From positions 1-23,556 of the IMG/VR virus record IMGVR_UViG_3300045999_003697: a stretch of DNA of 23,556 bases; one strand, given 5' to 3'. This document shows, in pieces, positions 7,079 to 12,632 of the stretch. Position numbers and translations under genes: made by a program. Every line of letters begins with the position of its first letter. The first letter of the stretch is position 1. The notes beneath the pieces are model-generated. The model was not told the DNA's origin, did no database searches, and saw nothing but the letters and a program-made list of their open reading frames with translations. Source of the stretch: a virus.

Positions 7079-7437
7079 AGATTGCAGAGATTCAGCAGAG
7101 CGGAACGTGGGAGTCACAGTACGGACTCATGTACCGCATGGAAGTAACCCTCGAGGACAACCGCGCCGGAGAGGTAAACGCAAAGAAGCCCGACGCGTGG
7201 AAGGTCGGGGATGAGGTAGAAATCGTGGACGCGAAACCGAACCCGCGCGGCCTCACGAAATGGAAGCTCCAGCGACCGGAGCAAAAGAGCTTCGGAGCTT
7301 CTCCGGACACACAGCGCCGCATCGACGCAAGCTGGTCCGTAGGTCAAGCTATCGCTCTCGGATCGAGAACACCGGAGGATATCGAATCGACGGCTATCGG
7401 GCTTCTGGAGCTTCGCGACAAAATCGCATCCCGTTAA
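7075..7437 (+). CDS. OB-fold-like early protein, possible single-stranded DNA binding role
   Basis: A 120-aa protein. Its N-terminal 70 residues (MKIAEIQQSGTWESQYGLMY... then VGDEVEIVDAKPNPRG) follow the beta-strand order of a small OB/Sm-like barrel found in many phage early proteins, ending KWKLQRPE. The C-terminal half is a helical region with DTQRRIDASWSVGQAIAL. Phages often keep such an OB protein next to replication genes, where it binds single-stranded DNA. Here the initiator is three genes downstream. No acidic C-terminal tail of the SSB type is present, so this is not a canonical SSB. The function is inferred from pattern. Confidence 0.55.
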   Translation: MKIAEIQQSGTWESQYGLMYRMEVTLEDNRAGEVNAKKPDAWKVGDEVEIVDAKPNPRGLTKWKLQRPEQKSFGASPDTQRRIDASWSVGQAIALGSRTPEDIESTAIGLLELRDKIASR

Positions 7438-7610
7438 TGGCCCGACCCCTTGCACAGGACAAAACAACTCAGACGGATTTGCGGGTGTACTGGAGGACCA
7501 GCCCGTTCGCAAACCTGTCTGGGTTGATGCGTCTCGGAAACCTAACCCGCGAAGAAGCGGAACAATTCATCCAACAATGCGAAAGCCTACCGAACTCCAA
7601 ACCGTTCTGA
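7437..7610 (+). CDS. Small early protein, unknown function
   Basis: A 57-aa protein (MARPLAQDKTTQTDLRVYWR...) starting at TAATG, sharing one base with the previous gene. It has a basic N-terminus and a helical C-terminus ending LTREEAEQFIQQCESLP. It overlaps the next gene by 34 bp. There are no membrane segments and no recognised domain. Confidence 0.55.
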   Translation: MARPLAQDKTTQTDLRVYWRTSPFANLSGLMRLGNLTREEAEQFIQQCESLPNSKPF

Positions 7611-7798
7611 GATTTCACTTCGGGACCTTGACCAGAGCCGCGGCCTACTTCGGAGTCACAGAAGCGTGCATCCATAACTGGGGACGCAAGAACCCGGCTC
7701 CGTTCCTGAAGCACATTCGGGAGTTTCATCGATATTCGGGACTCTCTTACGGCGAGATCGCAGAACTCGTAACCCGTACCGAGCAACAAATCGAATGA
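7577..7798 (+). CDS. Small helix-turn-helix DNA-binding protein
   Basis: A 73-aa protein. The segment LTRAAAYFGVTEACIHNW (about 18-35) fits the helix-turn-helix of Cro/YdaS-type regulators (A-A-x-x-F-G-V-T-x-x-x-I-x-N-W), and the C-terminus is helical. It overlaps the initiator gene by 4 bp (ATGA) and so is translated with it. It could regulate early promoters or replication. There is no divergent repressor or integrase in this window, so it is not clearly part of a lysogeny switch. Confidence 0.65.
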   Translation: MRKPTELQTVLRFHFGTLTRAAAYFGVTEACIHNWGRKNPAPFLKHIREFHRYSGLSYGEIAELVTRTEQQIE

Positions 7799-8559
7799 AC
7801 CACGGTCTCTGGATTCCGGAACGCATCTGGGCGCTCCCTCTCTCCCTCCACGAACGCATCTTCCTCGCGGTGATTCAATCCTACGCCGATACAGGCAAGG
7901 ATTGTTTCGCTTCGAATGAATTCCTCGCGCAACGGTGCGATACCTCGGAGGTGCAAATCCGAAAGACAATCAAGAAGCTTCTGGACCTCGGATACCTCTC
8001 TCGGGACGGTTACGCATCCAGCCGGAAGTTGTTCATTTCTGAACTTGTTCAAAATGGAACTTGTTCAATTCTGAACTCCAAAAGTTCAAATCTGAACTCT
8101 GAGAAGTTCAAATCTGAACCTGAAGAAGTTCAAATCCGAACACATACTATAAAGACTACTAAAAAGAGTAGTTTAAAGGATACTAGAAAGAACACGCGTG
8201 CGCGTGGTGTGGTGGAGGAAAAAAAGGAGGAGGTTGTTCTTCCATTCGATTCTTCCGACTTTTCGAATGCGTGGGAGAACTGGAAAGAGTACCGGGCGAA
8301 AGAGTTCGGGTTTAAGTACAAGTCCCACGTATCACAGCAGACCGCTTTACATTCACTTCAGAAACTCTCAGACAACAATGAGCGAACGGCAATTGGGATT
8401 ATCGGCCAGAGCATCGCAGCCGGGTGGCGCGGTCTCTTTCCCCTCAAAGGCAACGGAGGCGTTAACCTTACGCGAGAGGGATTCACACGGCATTTTGAAA
8501 GTAGGGGAGCCGGAGGTAATCCACCGGCATGGACTGAGCGTTTCACGGGCGAAATCTGA
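7795..8559 (+). CDS. Replication initiator with origin inside the gene (lambda O-like architecture)
   Basis: A 254-aa protein. Residues about 5-80 form a winged helix-turn-helix (FLAQRCDTSEVQIRKTIKKL with the wing at YLSRDGYAS), which would bind the iterons. Residues about 83-148 are a polar, low-complexity Ser/Lys/Glu linker encoded by the iteron DNA itself. Residues about 155-215 form a conserved C-terminal domain (AWENWKEYRAKEF... to IIGQSIAAGWRGLFP) seen in phage replication proteins, likely contacting the helicase or loader. An initiator gene whose middle part is the origin is exactly the arrangement of lambda O. It would bind the six repeats at 8031-8141, melt the AT-rich stretch and recruit the replisome. 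It is preceded by a HTH gene and overlaps the next gene. Confidence 0.8.
   Translation: MNHGLWIPERIWALPLSLHERIFLAVIQSYADTGKDCFASNEFLAQRCDTSEVQIRKTIKKLLDLGYLSRDGYASSRKLFISELVQNGTCSILNSKSSNLNSEKFKSEPEEVQIRTHTIKTTKKSSLKDTRKNTRARGVVEEKKEEVVLPFDSSDFSNAWENWKEYRAKEFGFKYKSHVSQQTALHSLQKLSDNNERTAIGIIGQSIAAGWRGLFPLKGNGGVNLTREGFTRHFESRGAGGNPPAWTERFTGEI
8031..8141 (+). repeat. Six 14-bp iterons (origin of replication)
   Basis: Copies of the dyad GTTCAAATCTGAAC or close variants start at 8031, 8047, 8063, 8084, 8106 and 8128. Each keeps GTTCA at the left and most keep TGAAC at the right, so every unit is a near palindrome. The first three are 16 bp apart and the last three 21-22 bp apart, i.e. about two helical turns. 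They lie inside the initiator gene and are followed by an AT-rich segment. This is the layout of a lambda-type origin. Confidence 0.85.
8142..8190 (+). other. AT-rich stretch next to the iterons, probable unwinding element
   Basis: About 48 bases that are visibly A/T-rich compared with the surrounding sequence, directly downstream of the last iteron. They include a small hairpin ACTACT-AAAAAG-AGTAGT at 8155-8172. The same positions code for a Lys/Thr/Ser-rich part of the linker. In lambda-type origins the duplex opens in an AT-rich segment at this location. Confidence 0.65.
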
Positions 8560-9025
8560 AGACCTCACCTACCTCCGGGCGCTCCTCGGGCGCGAGCTCG
8601 TGCAGCTCATGCGGGCGGTAAAGGTCAATAACACGTTCTCGAACGAGGAGGATATCTACACAGCAGTCGACGATATCATCGAGGAGTTCAAGACGCTCAA
8701 AGTGGAGGAGGTGGTTCACGTCTTCGCGCAGATCCGCCGCGGGAAAATCGAAATCTACGGGCGGCTGGACACTCCAACGATTTGCAAAGCGCTCCGAGAC
8801 TACGACGTAAACGTGGCGTGCGAGTTCAGGGAGAAGCACTACAAGGAAGCCATCCAAGAGGAAGCCCTCGCGTCACGGTCTTTTCAGGAGATTATAGACT
8901 CCCTCCCGGAGGTTCGGCCTACATTCGCCGAAATCCTCTCACGCCGGCCGAAGTTGGGGCCGCAGGAGCGCGAAGAAATCAAAGCCAGAGACCGAGAAAG
9001 ATGGCAACAAAGCGGGCAGCCCTAA
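8378..9025 (+). CDS. Probable replication-associated protein, unknown family
   Basis: Up to 215 aa. The convincing part begins about residue 55 (SRAKSEDLTYLRALLGRELV...), a helical region with NTFSNEEDIYTAVDDIIEEF and a segment VVHVFAQIRRGKIEIYGRLD that resembles small replication-linked proteins of Bacteroidota mobile elements. A C-terminal acidic/basic tail follows. Its place right after the initiator parallels the lambda O-P order, so a helicase-loader-like role is possible; this is inference only. The start is uncertain: ATG 8378 overlaps the initiator by 182 bp, whereas a later non-ATG start (e.g. TTG near 8495) would cut that overlap. It overlaps the next gene by 25 bp. Confidence 0.6.
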   Translation: MSERQLGLSARASQPGGAVSFPSKATEALTLRERDSHGILKVGEPEVIHRHGLSVSRAKSEDLTYLRALLGRELVQLMRAVKVNNTFSNEEDIYTAVDDIIEEFKTLKVEEVVHVFAQIRRGKIEIYGRLDTPTICKALRDYDVNVACEFREKHYKEAIQEEALASRSFQEIIDSLPEVRPTFAEILSRRPKLGPQEREEIKARDRERWQQSGQP

Positions 9026-9399
9026 TCGCGAAGCTGGACAAGGTGTTCTCGCACTACGTCCGCCTACGGGTGTGTGACGAGTACGGATTCTCCGACTGCT
9101 TCACCTGCGGAACCCGGAGGCACTGGAAGGAAGTCGACGCGGGCCACTTCATCACGCGAGCGAAATTCGCGACGCGGTGGGATCCGGTGAACGTTCAGTT
9201 TCAGTGCAAGCGGTGCAACATGAACGGAGGCCAGCAGTACGCGTTCTCAAGGAAGCTGGACAGCACCTACGGAGAAGGAACGGCCGAAGAGCTGTACATC
9301 AAGTCTCAGGCGCGAGCGGGTTATAGCAATGAAGATTTACAGGGAATGATAGCCCTGTTTTCGAAAGAACTCCGTGAACTCGAAGGCCTCGTGGGATGA
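9001..9399 (+). CDS. ninG: NinG-like (Rap) recombination nuclease
   Basis: A 132-aa protein. Zinc-binding Cys pairs are visible: C33/C36 (CFTCGTRR) and C69/C72 (QCKRCNM), with the diagnostic DAGHFITRA motif (His49) between them. This pattern is that of lambda NinG/Rap, a structure-specific endonuclease that cuts recombination intermediates. The length is shorter than lambda NinG because the N-terminal extension is reduced. It overlaps the upstream gene by 25 bp and the downstream gene by 26 bp. In the replication module it would process branched DNA during replication and recombination. Confidence 0.8.
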   Translation: MATKRAALIAKLDKVFSHYVRLRVCDEYGFSDCFTCGTRRHWKEVDAGHFITRAKFATRWDPVNVQFQCKRCNMNGGQQYAFSRKLDSTYGEGTAEELYIKSQARAGYSNEDLQGMIALFSKELRELEGLVG

Positions 9400-9871
9400 C
9401 TTTGTCACCAAAGAATATCGGTACCTGCTGAAAATCGCGGGAAGGTTCACGGCGGACAAGCACGACCTTGTGAACCACGTCTACCTCCGTGTGATAGACA
9501 AGACCTTCCCCGAGAAGCCGATGGGGTACTTTTGTACCGCGATGTACATGGAGGCCACCAGAGGGAAGTTCAAGAGCCTCTACAACATCCAAGAAACCCC
9601 CGAAGGGAAGGAGCCGGTGTACGAGCCCGGGATGGAAAGGTCGCTGAAGCTGGAGCAAATAGAACTCTTCATCGACCGTCTTCCGTGGTTCGACAAGATG
9701 GTAATCCGGCTTTACCTCGACGGCCACAAGCTCTCGGAGGTAGCGCGGGAGGCAGATATCCACCCGGCTACCCTATATCAGTCCCTTCACCGAACCAAGA
9801 AAATCCTCGCAAATGCTGTTAGCATCGCAAAACACAAGGGCCGCGCGTCTGGAGATATGCAAGGGCTGTGA
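9374..9871 (+). CDS. Sigma-70-like transcription factor (ECF/ArpU type), likely late regulator
   Basis: A 165-aa protein beginning at GTG 9374. The N-terminal half has a sigma region 2-like helix set (YRYLLKIAGRFTADKHDLVN, then VYLRVIDKTFP). The C-terminal half has a sigma region 4-like helix-turn-helix (LPWFDKMVIRLYLDGHKLSE followed by VAREADIHPATLYQSLHRTK, about 113-152). A single-polypeptide region 2 plus region 4 is the plan of ECF sigma factors. Such proteins in phage early regions commonly switch on late genes. It overlaps NinG by 26 bp and the next gene by 59 bp. Confidence 0.65.
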   Translation: MNSKASWDDFVTKEYRYLLKIAGRFTADKHDLVNHVYLRVIDKTFPEKPMGYFCTAMYMEATRGKFKSLYNIQETPEGKEPVYEPGMERSLKLEQIELFIDRLPWFDKMVIRLYLDGHKLSEVAREADIHPATLYQSLHRTKKILANAVSIAKHKGRASGDMQGL

Positions 9872-10289
9872 GCACTTCAACCCCTCTACCAGATCGTGCG
9901 GAACGCTCCTCAAGCGAAAGAAGGTCAAAGGAGGAACCCTGTGCGGGTGCTTCATGCCCGCAAAGGCTTCGCTGAAATCAGAGGCGTGCCCCATCGGGAA
10001 GTGGGGGCCTACCGTACGGCCGGAGGACCTTGCAGAGATTCGGGAGTTCGTGAACTCGCTGGAGAACTATATCTCCAGAGAGCAAAACGCGATGCTGGTG
10101 GAGATGTACAACCGTACCTACGGCACGAACGAGGTACCGAGTAATTGCTCATCTTGCGTTCGGGGAATGATAGAGAACCTTAAAAAGACCGTCAATGCCG
10201 ATACCGAAACCTACATCCAGCGAGAAACAGAGCGAGTTTATCAGTCGCTGCATGGGGGACCCGACAATGGTTCGGGAGTTCCCGGATGA
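9813..10289 (+). CDS. Cys-rich zinc-binding protein, unknown function
   Basis: A 158-aa protein. The N-terminal 65 residues hold a Cys cluster: CKGCEHF, then a single Cys (RSCGTL), LCGCFMP and ACPIGKW. This C-x2-C...C...C-x-C...C order recurs in Bacteroidota phage proteins of unknown function and should bind zinc. A helical middle region and another CSSC near residue 112 follow. It overlaps the sigma-like gene by 59 bp and ends the early transcript just before a hairpin and promoter P2. It may bind nucleic acid or the transcription machinery, but no catalytic motif is visible. Confidence 0.65.
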   Translation: MLLASQNTRAARLEICKGCEHFNPSTRSCGTLLKRKKVKGGTLCGCFMPAKASLKSEACPIGKWGPTVRPEDLAEIREFVNSLENYISREQNAMLVEMYNRTYGTNEVPSNCSSCVRGMIENLKKTVNADTETYIQRETERVYQSLHGGPDNGSGVPG

Positions 10290-10331
10290 GAAACAGAGAG
10301 CCGTAGTTTGCTACGTCTCATGGGAGAAGTA

Positions 10332-10354
10332 GGAGAAAGGGTAAAAATTTCTCC
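10332..10354 (+). promoter_or_regulatory. Inverted repeat just upstream of promoter P2
   Basis: GGAGAAA (10332-10338) and TTTCTCC (10348-10354) are perfect 7-bp arms around a 9-base A-rich loop. There is no T run after it, so it is a weak terminator candidate at best; it ends 7 bases before the promoter's TTTG and may be an operator. Confidence 0.45.
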
Positions 10355-10360
10355 GAAATA

Positions 10361-10393
10361 TTTGGAGGAAAAGAAAACTTTTCTCTATCTTTG
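10361..10393 (+). promoter_or_regulatory. Bacteroidota-type promoter P2, same geometry as P1
   Basis: TTTG (10361-10364), 21 bases, TATCTTTG (10386-10393). The distance from the last G to the ATG is 21 bases in both P1 and P2. Both promoters share TTTGGAGGAAA at the left end and TCAAACAAC in the leader. The shared parts extend beyond the sigma contacts, which suggests a duplicated cassette or a common regulator site. Confidence 0.8.
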
Positions 10394-10413
10394 GAAGGTC
10401 AAACAACAAGACA

Positions 10414-10596
10414 ATGGAACAGAAACTTTCCCCCGAGCAGCGCGAGCAACTTCGCGATATGTTCACCGAAGCCCTCAAGCTCCACTCGGAGTCTTACCAT
10501 CACTTGATGGAGCACAACCTCACAGGCTACGACCAAAAGCGCGACGAGCTTTTCCAAGTTCGCATGAAGTTTGACCGTCTGGTAAGCTCACTGTGA
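10414..10596 (+). CDS. Small early leader protein, unknown function
   Basis: A 60-aa protein (MEQKLSPEQREQLRDMFTEA...), strongly helical and hydrophilic with heptad-like spacing, no Cys and no membrane segment. It is the first gene of the P2 transcript and like the P1 leader gene sits 21 bases after the -7 element. It joins the next gene by a one-base overlap. Confidence 0.65.
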   Translation: MEQKLSPEQREQLRDMFTEALKLHSESYHHLMEHNLTGYDQKRDELFQVRMKFDRLVSSL

Positions 10597-10841
10597 TGCA
10601 AATTGATAGCAAGACCCTCAGAATCCTCGAAGAAACGTTCGGGGATTTTCAAGTCCGCATCACGAAGTGGGATGAGAACCAGCTCACCTTCCGCTTCGGC
10701 TACTGGAGGGAGTGCGATGTGGAGCTCATGCGAAACATCCTGAAGGAAAACCACGTACTCGGCTACATGACCGAGAACTGGATTGAGGACGACGACTGCG
10801 GATATCAGTACTACTACGTCTTGAAAAACTTCCAACACTGA
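10596..10841 (+). CDS. Small acidic early protein, unknown function
   Basis: An 81-aa protein (MQIDSKTLRILEETFGDF...). It is acidic with alternating strands and aromatic residues (FRFGYWRE, GYQYYYVLKNF). ATG 10596 (TGATG junction) is chosen; a GTG three bases earlier is also possible. DNA-mimic-like acidity is noticeable but not decisive. The family is unrecognised. Confidence 0.6.
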   Translation: MQIDSKTLRILEETFGDFQVRITKWDENQLTFRFGYWRECDVELMRNILKENHVLGYMTENWIEDDDCGYQYYYVLKNFQH

Positions 10842-10845
10842 ACCG

Positions 10846-11028
10846 ATGCCGAATATTCAAAGCACCTCCTACCCGGAACGTCCCGCGAAGGATTTTAACG
10901 ACTGGCAGGAAGACCTTCAATGGGAGCGCGACCTCGAGCGGCTGCTCGAAGACTTCAAGCGCTCCATCGGCCAAAGGATCCGGACGGCCTACTACGCCTC
11001 GAAAGATGAAAGCCACACTAGAGTTTAA
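10846..11028 (+). CDS. Small early protein, unknown function
   Basis: A 60-aa protein (MPNIQSTSYPERPAKDFNDW...), helical and charged, with the segment WERDLERLLEDFKRSIGQRI likely forming an amphipathic helix. It starts 4 bases after the preceding stop and overlaps the next gene by 23 bp. No domain is recognised. Confidence 0.55.
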   Translation: MPNIQSTSYPERPAKDFNDWQEDLQWERDLERLLEDFKRSIGQRIRTAYYASKDESHTRV

Positions 11029-11230
11029 CCTTCCCGAAGAGTGGGAGGAATACAACCACGCTACGGATGGTCACAATGTGGTTATCGCGGTACGGAGGCA
11101 TCTCTACAACCTACGGATGAAGCTCAAGCACGAAATCCAGAACGACGAAGAAGCCCGAATCGTGGAACGGTGCCGCGCGGAACTTTACGAATGCCTCGAC
11201 GCTCAAGGAGTCACACACCTCATCAACTGA
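11006..11230 (+). CDS. Small conserved early phage protein (MKATLEFNLPEE family)
   Basis: A 74-aa protein. The N-terminal strand MKATLEFNLPEEWEEYNHA is a signature of a very common family of small phage early proteins of unknown function, followed by helices with NLRMKLKHEIQNDEEA. It overlaps the previous gene by 23 bp and shares one base with the next (TGATG). Conservation of the first strand across phages is from memory. The biochemical role is unknown. Confidence 0.65.
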   Translation: MKATLEFNLPEEWEEYNHATDGHNVVIAVRRHLYNLRMKLKHEIQNDEEARIVERCRAELYECLDAQGVTHLIN

Positions 11231-11454
11231 TGGAGCTCTCAGAGTGGGATATGCGGGTTGAGCTCTTGAGGCTTCAAGAAGGTTCGGTACTCTGGGACGA
11301 CGCACCCACAGAGGATGCGATTCTCCACTCGGAGATGACGGAGGACCTTTACGAACGTCTCAAGGCTCGACTCCTCACCCACCGGGCGCGTCCAGATATG
11401 AGGGGAGTTTACAGCCAGACCGATATGGCACGATTTCTATCATACGTCCTATAA
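11230..11454 (+). CDS. Small early protein, unknown function
   Basis: A 74-aa protein starting at ATG 11230 (TGATG junction), MELSEWDMRVELLRLQEGSV. Acidic N-terminal helix, basic middle (LKARLLTHRARPD). The longer open frame starts inside the previous gene and is a shadow there. No recognised motif. Confidence 0.6.
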   Translation: MELSEWDMRVELLRLQEGSVLWDDAPTEDAILHSEMTEDLYERLKARLLTHRARPDMRGVYSQTDMARFLSYVL

Positions 11455-11463
11455 CATCAAGCA

Positions 11464-11646
11464 ATGACACACGAAGGAATGCTCGCCTCAATTACGCGAG
11501 AGCTTGTTCGAACCGAGATTCAGATCCACGCACAGAACCCGGAGATGGCTCTGGGGATGGCTATGGCCCGAAGAATCATGGAGAGGCAGTACGCGGAGAA
11601 ACTCGCACAAGGAACCGCTAAGGAATCCTTAGGAGTTCAACCCTGA
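11464..11646 (+). CDS. Small helical early protein, unknown function
   Basis: A 60-aa protein (MTHEGMLASITRELVRTEIQ...), Ala/Met-rich and fully helical by pattern. It is the last of six small genes that follow P2. The inverted repeat at 11649-11678 comes 2 bases after its stop and may end the transcript or regulate the methyltransferase gene. Confidence 0.55.
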   Translation: MTHEGMLASITRELVRTEIQIHAQNPEMALGMAMARRIMERQYAEKLAQGTAKESLGVQP

Positions 11647-11648
11647 AC

Positions 11649-11678
11649 CGTTGTAAAAACACAGTAGGATTTACAACG
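11649..11678 (+). promoter_or_regulatory. 9-bp inverted repeat upstream of the methyltransferase
   Basis: CGTTGTAAA (11649-11657) and TTTACAACG (11670-11678) are perfect arms 12 bases apart, ending 8 bases before ATG 11687. The right half as GATTTACAACG recurs inside the gene at 11716-11726, 48 bp downstream. Another related dyad GTTGTAA/TTACAAC is at 11960-11980. An operator for autoregulation fits, a hairpin terminator is possible but lacks a T run. Confidence 0.55.
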
Positions 11679-11686
11679 AACCCGCA

Positions 11687-12376
11687 ATGACAATACACGA
11701 AATCGGAAAGGTCAAGATTTACAACGGTGACAACCTCGAAGTCTTGAGCTCGCTAGAGCTTGATTTATCTCGCTGCATTTTTGTGACCGATCCTCCCTTC
11801 AACGTAGGATATCACTACAACGAATACGAGGACAAGATGGACGAAAAAGAATACTACAAGTGGCTCGTGGAAATCTTTGGAACTCAAAGGCACGTAGTAG
11901 TCCACTATCCCGAATCTCTGTATTTATATTCTCACTATGCTCACCAGATACCTCAGAAGGTTGTAAGCTGGGTTTACAACTCAAACACGGGTAAACAGCA
12001 CCGGGATATCGCATTCTTCAACGTCAAGCCTGATTTCCGAAAGGTTAGCCAGCCGTACAAGAATCCAAACGACAAGCGAATCGCAAAGAGGATTAGCGAA
12101 GGCAAGACGGCGCGGCTTTACGACTGGTGGGAAATCAACCAAGTAAAAAACGTGAGCTCCGAAAAGACGGAGCACCCTTGCCAAATGCCACAAAAGGTTA
12201 TGGACAACGTGATAGGGATACTTCCGGAAGGTTACACAATCGTTGACCCCTTCCTCGGAAGCGGAACCACGGCTCTTTCTTGCATGAAGTATGACCGTGA
12301 TTTTATCGGTATTGAGATTGACTTCAAGTATTTCGAGATTGCAAAGCAGAGGATACAAAACACCGAGCCAAGATGA
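11687..12376 (+). CDS. Beta-class DNA methyltransferase (N6-adenine or N4-cytosine)
   Basis: A 229-aa enzyme. Catalytic motif IV is DPPF (35-38, in FVTDPPFNVGYHY) and the SAM-binding motif I is DPFLGSGTT (187-195), in the order IV before I that defines the beta class; DPPF suggests adenine-N6 methylation. The KTEHPCQMPQ segment (160-169) is the usual motif before the SAM site. The recognition sequence cannot be read from it, and there is no partner restriction gene, so it is a solitary phage methyltransferase that probably protects DNA. Its sequence looks more A/T-rich than the surrounding early genes, hinting at separate acquisition. It overlaps the next ORF by ATGA. Confidence 0.88.
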   Translation: MTIHEIGKVKIYNGDNLEVLSSLELDLSRCIFVTDPPFNVGYHYNEYEDKMDEKEYYKWLVEIFGTQRHVVVHYPESLYLYSHYAHQIPQKVVSWVYNSNTGKQHRDIAFFNVKPDFRKVSQPYKNPNDKRIAKRISEGKTARLYDWWEINQVKNVSSEKTEHPCQMPQKVMDNVIGILPEGYTIVDPFLGSGTTALSCMKYDRDFIGIEIDFKYFEIAKQRIQNTEPR

Positions 12377-12519
12377 ATAGTACAGAACTCATCGGAAGAG
12401 CAAGAGACCGCTGGAACGAGATAGACCACGAAGACCTCGACTGGTTTTCTTTCTTTAACGGCTGGCTGGAAGGCAGGGCAGATATTGCCTACTCAAAGAA
12501 AGAAGCTGGTGACTATTAA
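12373..12519 (+). CDS. Small acidic protein, unknown function
   Basis: A 48-aa ORF (MNSTELIGRARDRWNEIDHE...) beginning at an ATGA overlap with the methyltransferase stop. It is helical, with aromatic cluster WFSFFNGWLEG, and ends EAGDY. Its last codons are the first copy of the repeat array at 12504-12561. Translational coupling makes it likely to be expressed. It may be a short partner of the methyltransferase. Confidence 0.55.
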   Translation: MNSTELIGRARDRWNEIDHEDLDWFSFFNGWLEGRADIAYSKKEAGDY

Positions 12520-12561
12520 CTCTAGCTGGTGACTATGGCTGCGACTATGGCTGGTGACTAT
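12504..12561 (+). repeat. Short imperfect repeat array (AGCTGGTGACTAT unit)
   Basis: Full copies at 12504-12516, 12524-12536 and 12549-12561 (the last begins GGCTGG) plus a shortened copy GGCTGCGACTAT at 12537-12548. The units are adjacent or 7 bases apart. They span the end of the 48-aa ORF and the gap after it, so they are not explained by a protein repeat alone. Confidence 0.7.
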
Positions 12562-12563
12562 TC

Positions 12564-12591
12564 CACAGAGGGAAATGAGTTTCCTTCTGTG
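12564..12591 (+). other. 12-bp stem-loop after the repeat array
   Basis: CACAGAGGGAAA (12564-12575) pairs with TTTCCTTCTGTG (12580-12591) with a single G-T wobble around a TGAG loop. No T tract follows, so it is not a standard terminator. It may be an RNA processing site, a protein-binding hairpin, or part of a replication/packaging signal together with the repeats. Confidence 0.6.
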
Positions 12592-12632
12592 ACCCTAAAC
12601 AACACCCAAACAGCGAGCAACAAGCCTTAAAC

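Noticed and set aside
8031-8141. Possible CRISPR array
   Set aside because: Repeats are only 14 bp, spacers are 2-8 bases, units are palindromic and coding; this fits iterons and not CRISPR.
10308-10574. + frame ORF across promoter P2 and the leader gene
   Set aside because: It reads through a clear promoter and then shadows the 60-aa leader gene in another frame with Arg/Pro-rich sequence.
12564-12591. Hairpin as an intrinsic terminator
   Set aside because: A GACCC sequence follows instead of a T tract, and the downstream genes have no visible promoter of their own.
12535-12630. 31-codon ORF through the repeat array and hairpin
   Set aside because: It starts inside the repeats, is very short, and its composition follows from the repeat and hairpin; the DNA/RNA structure explains it better.
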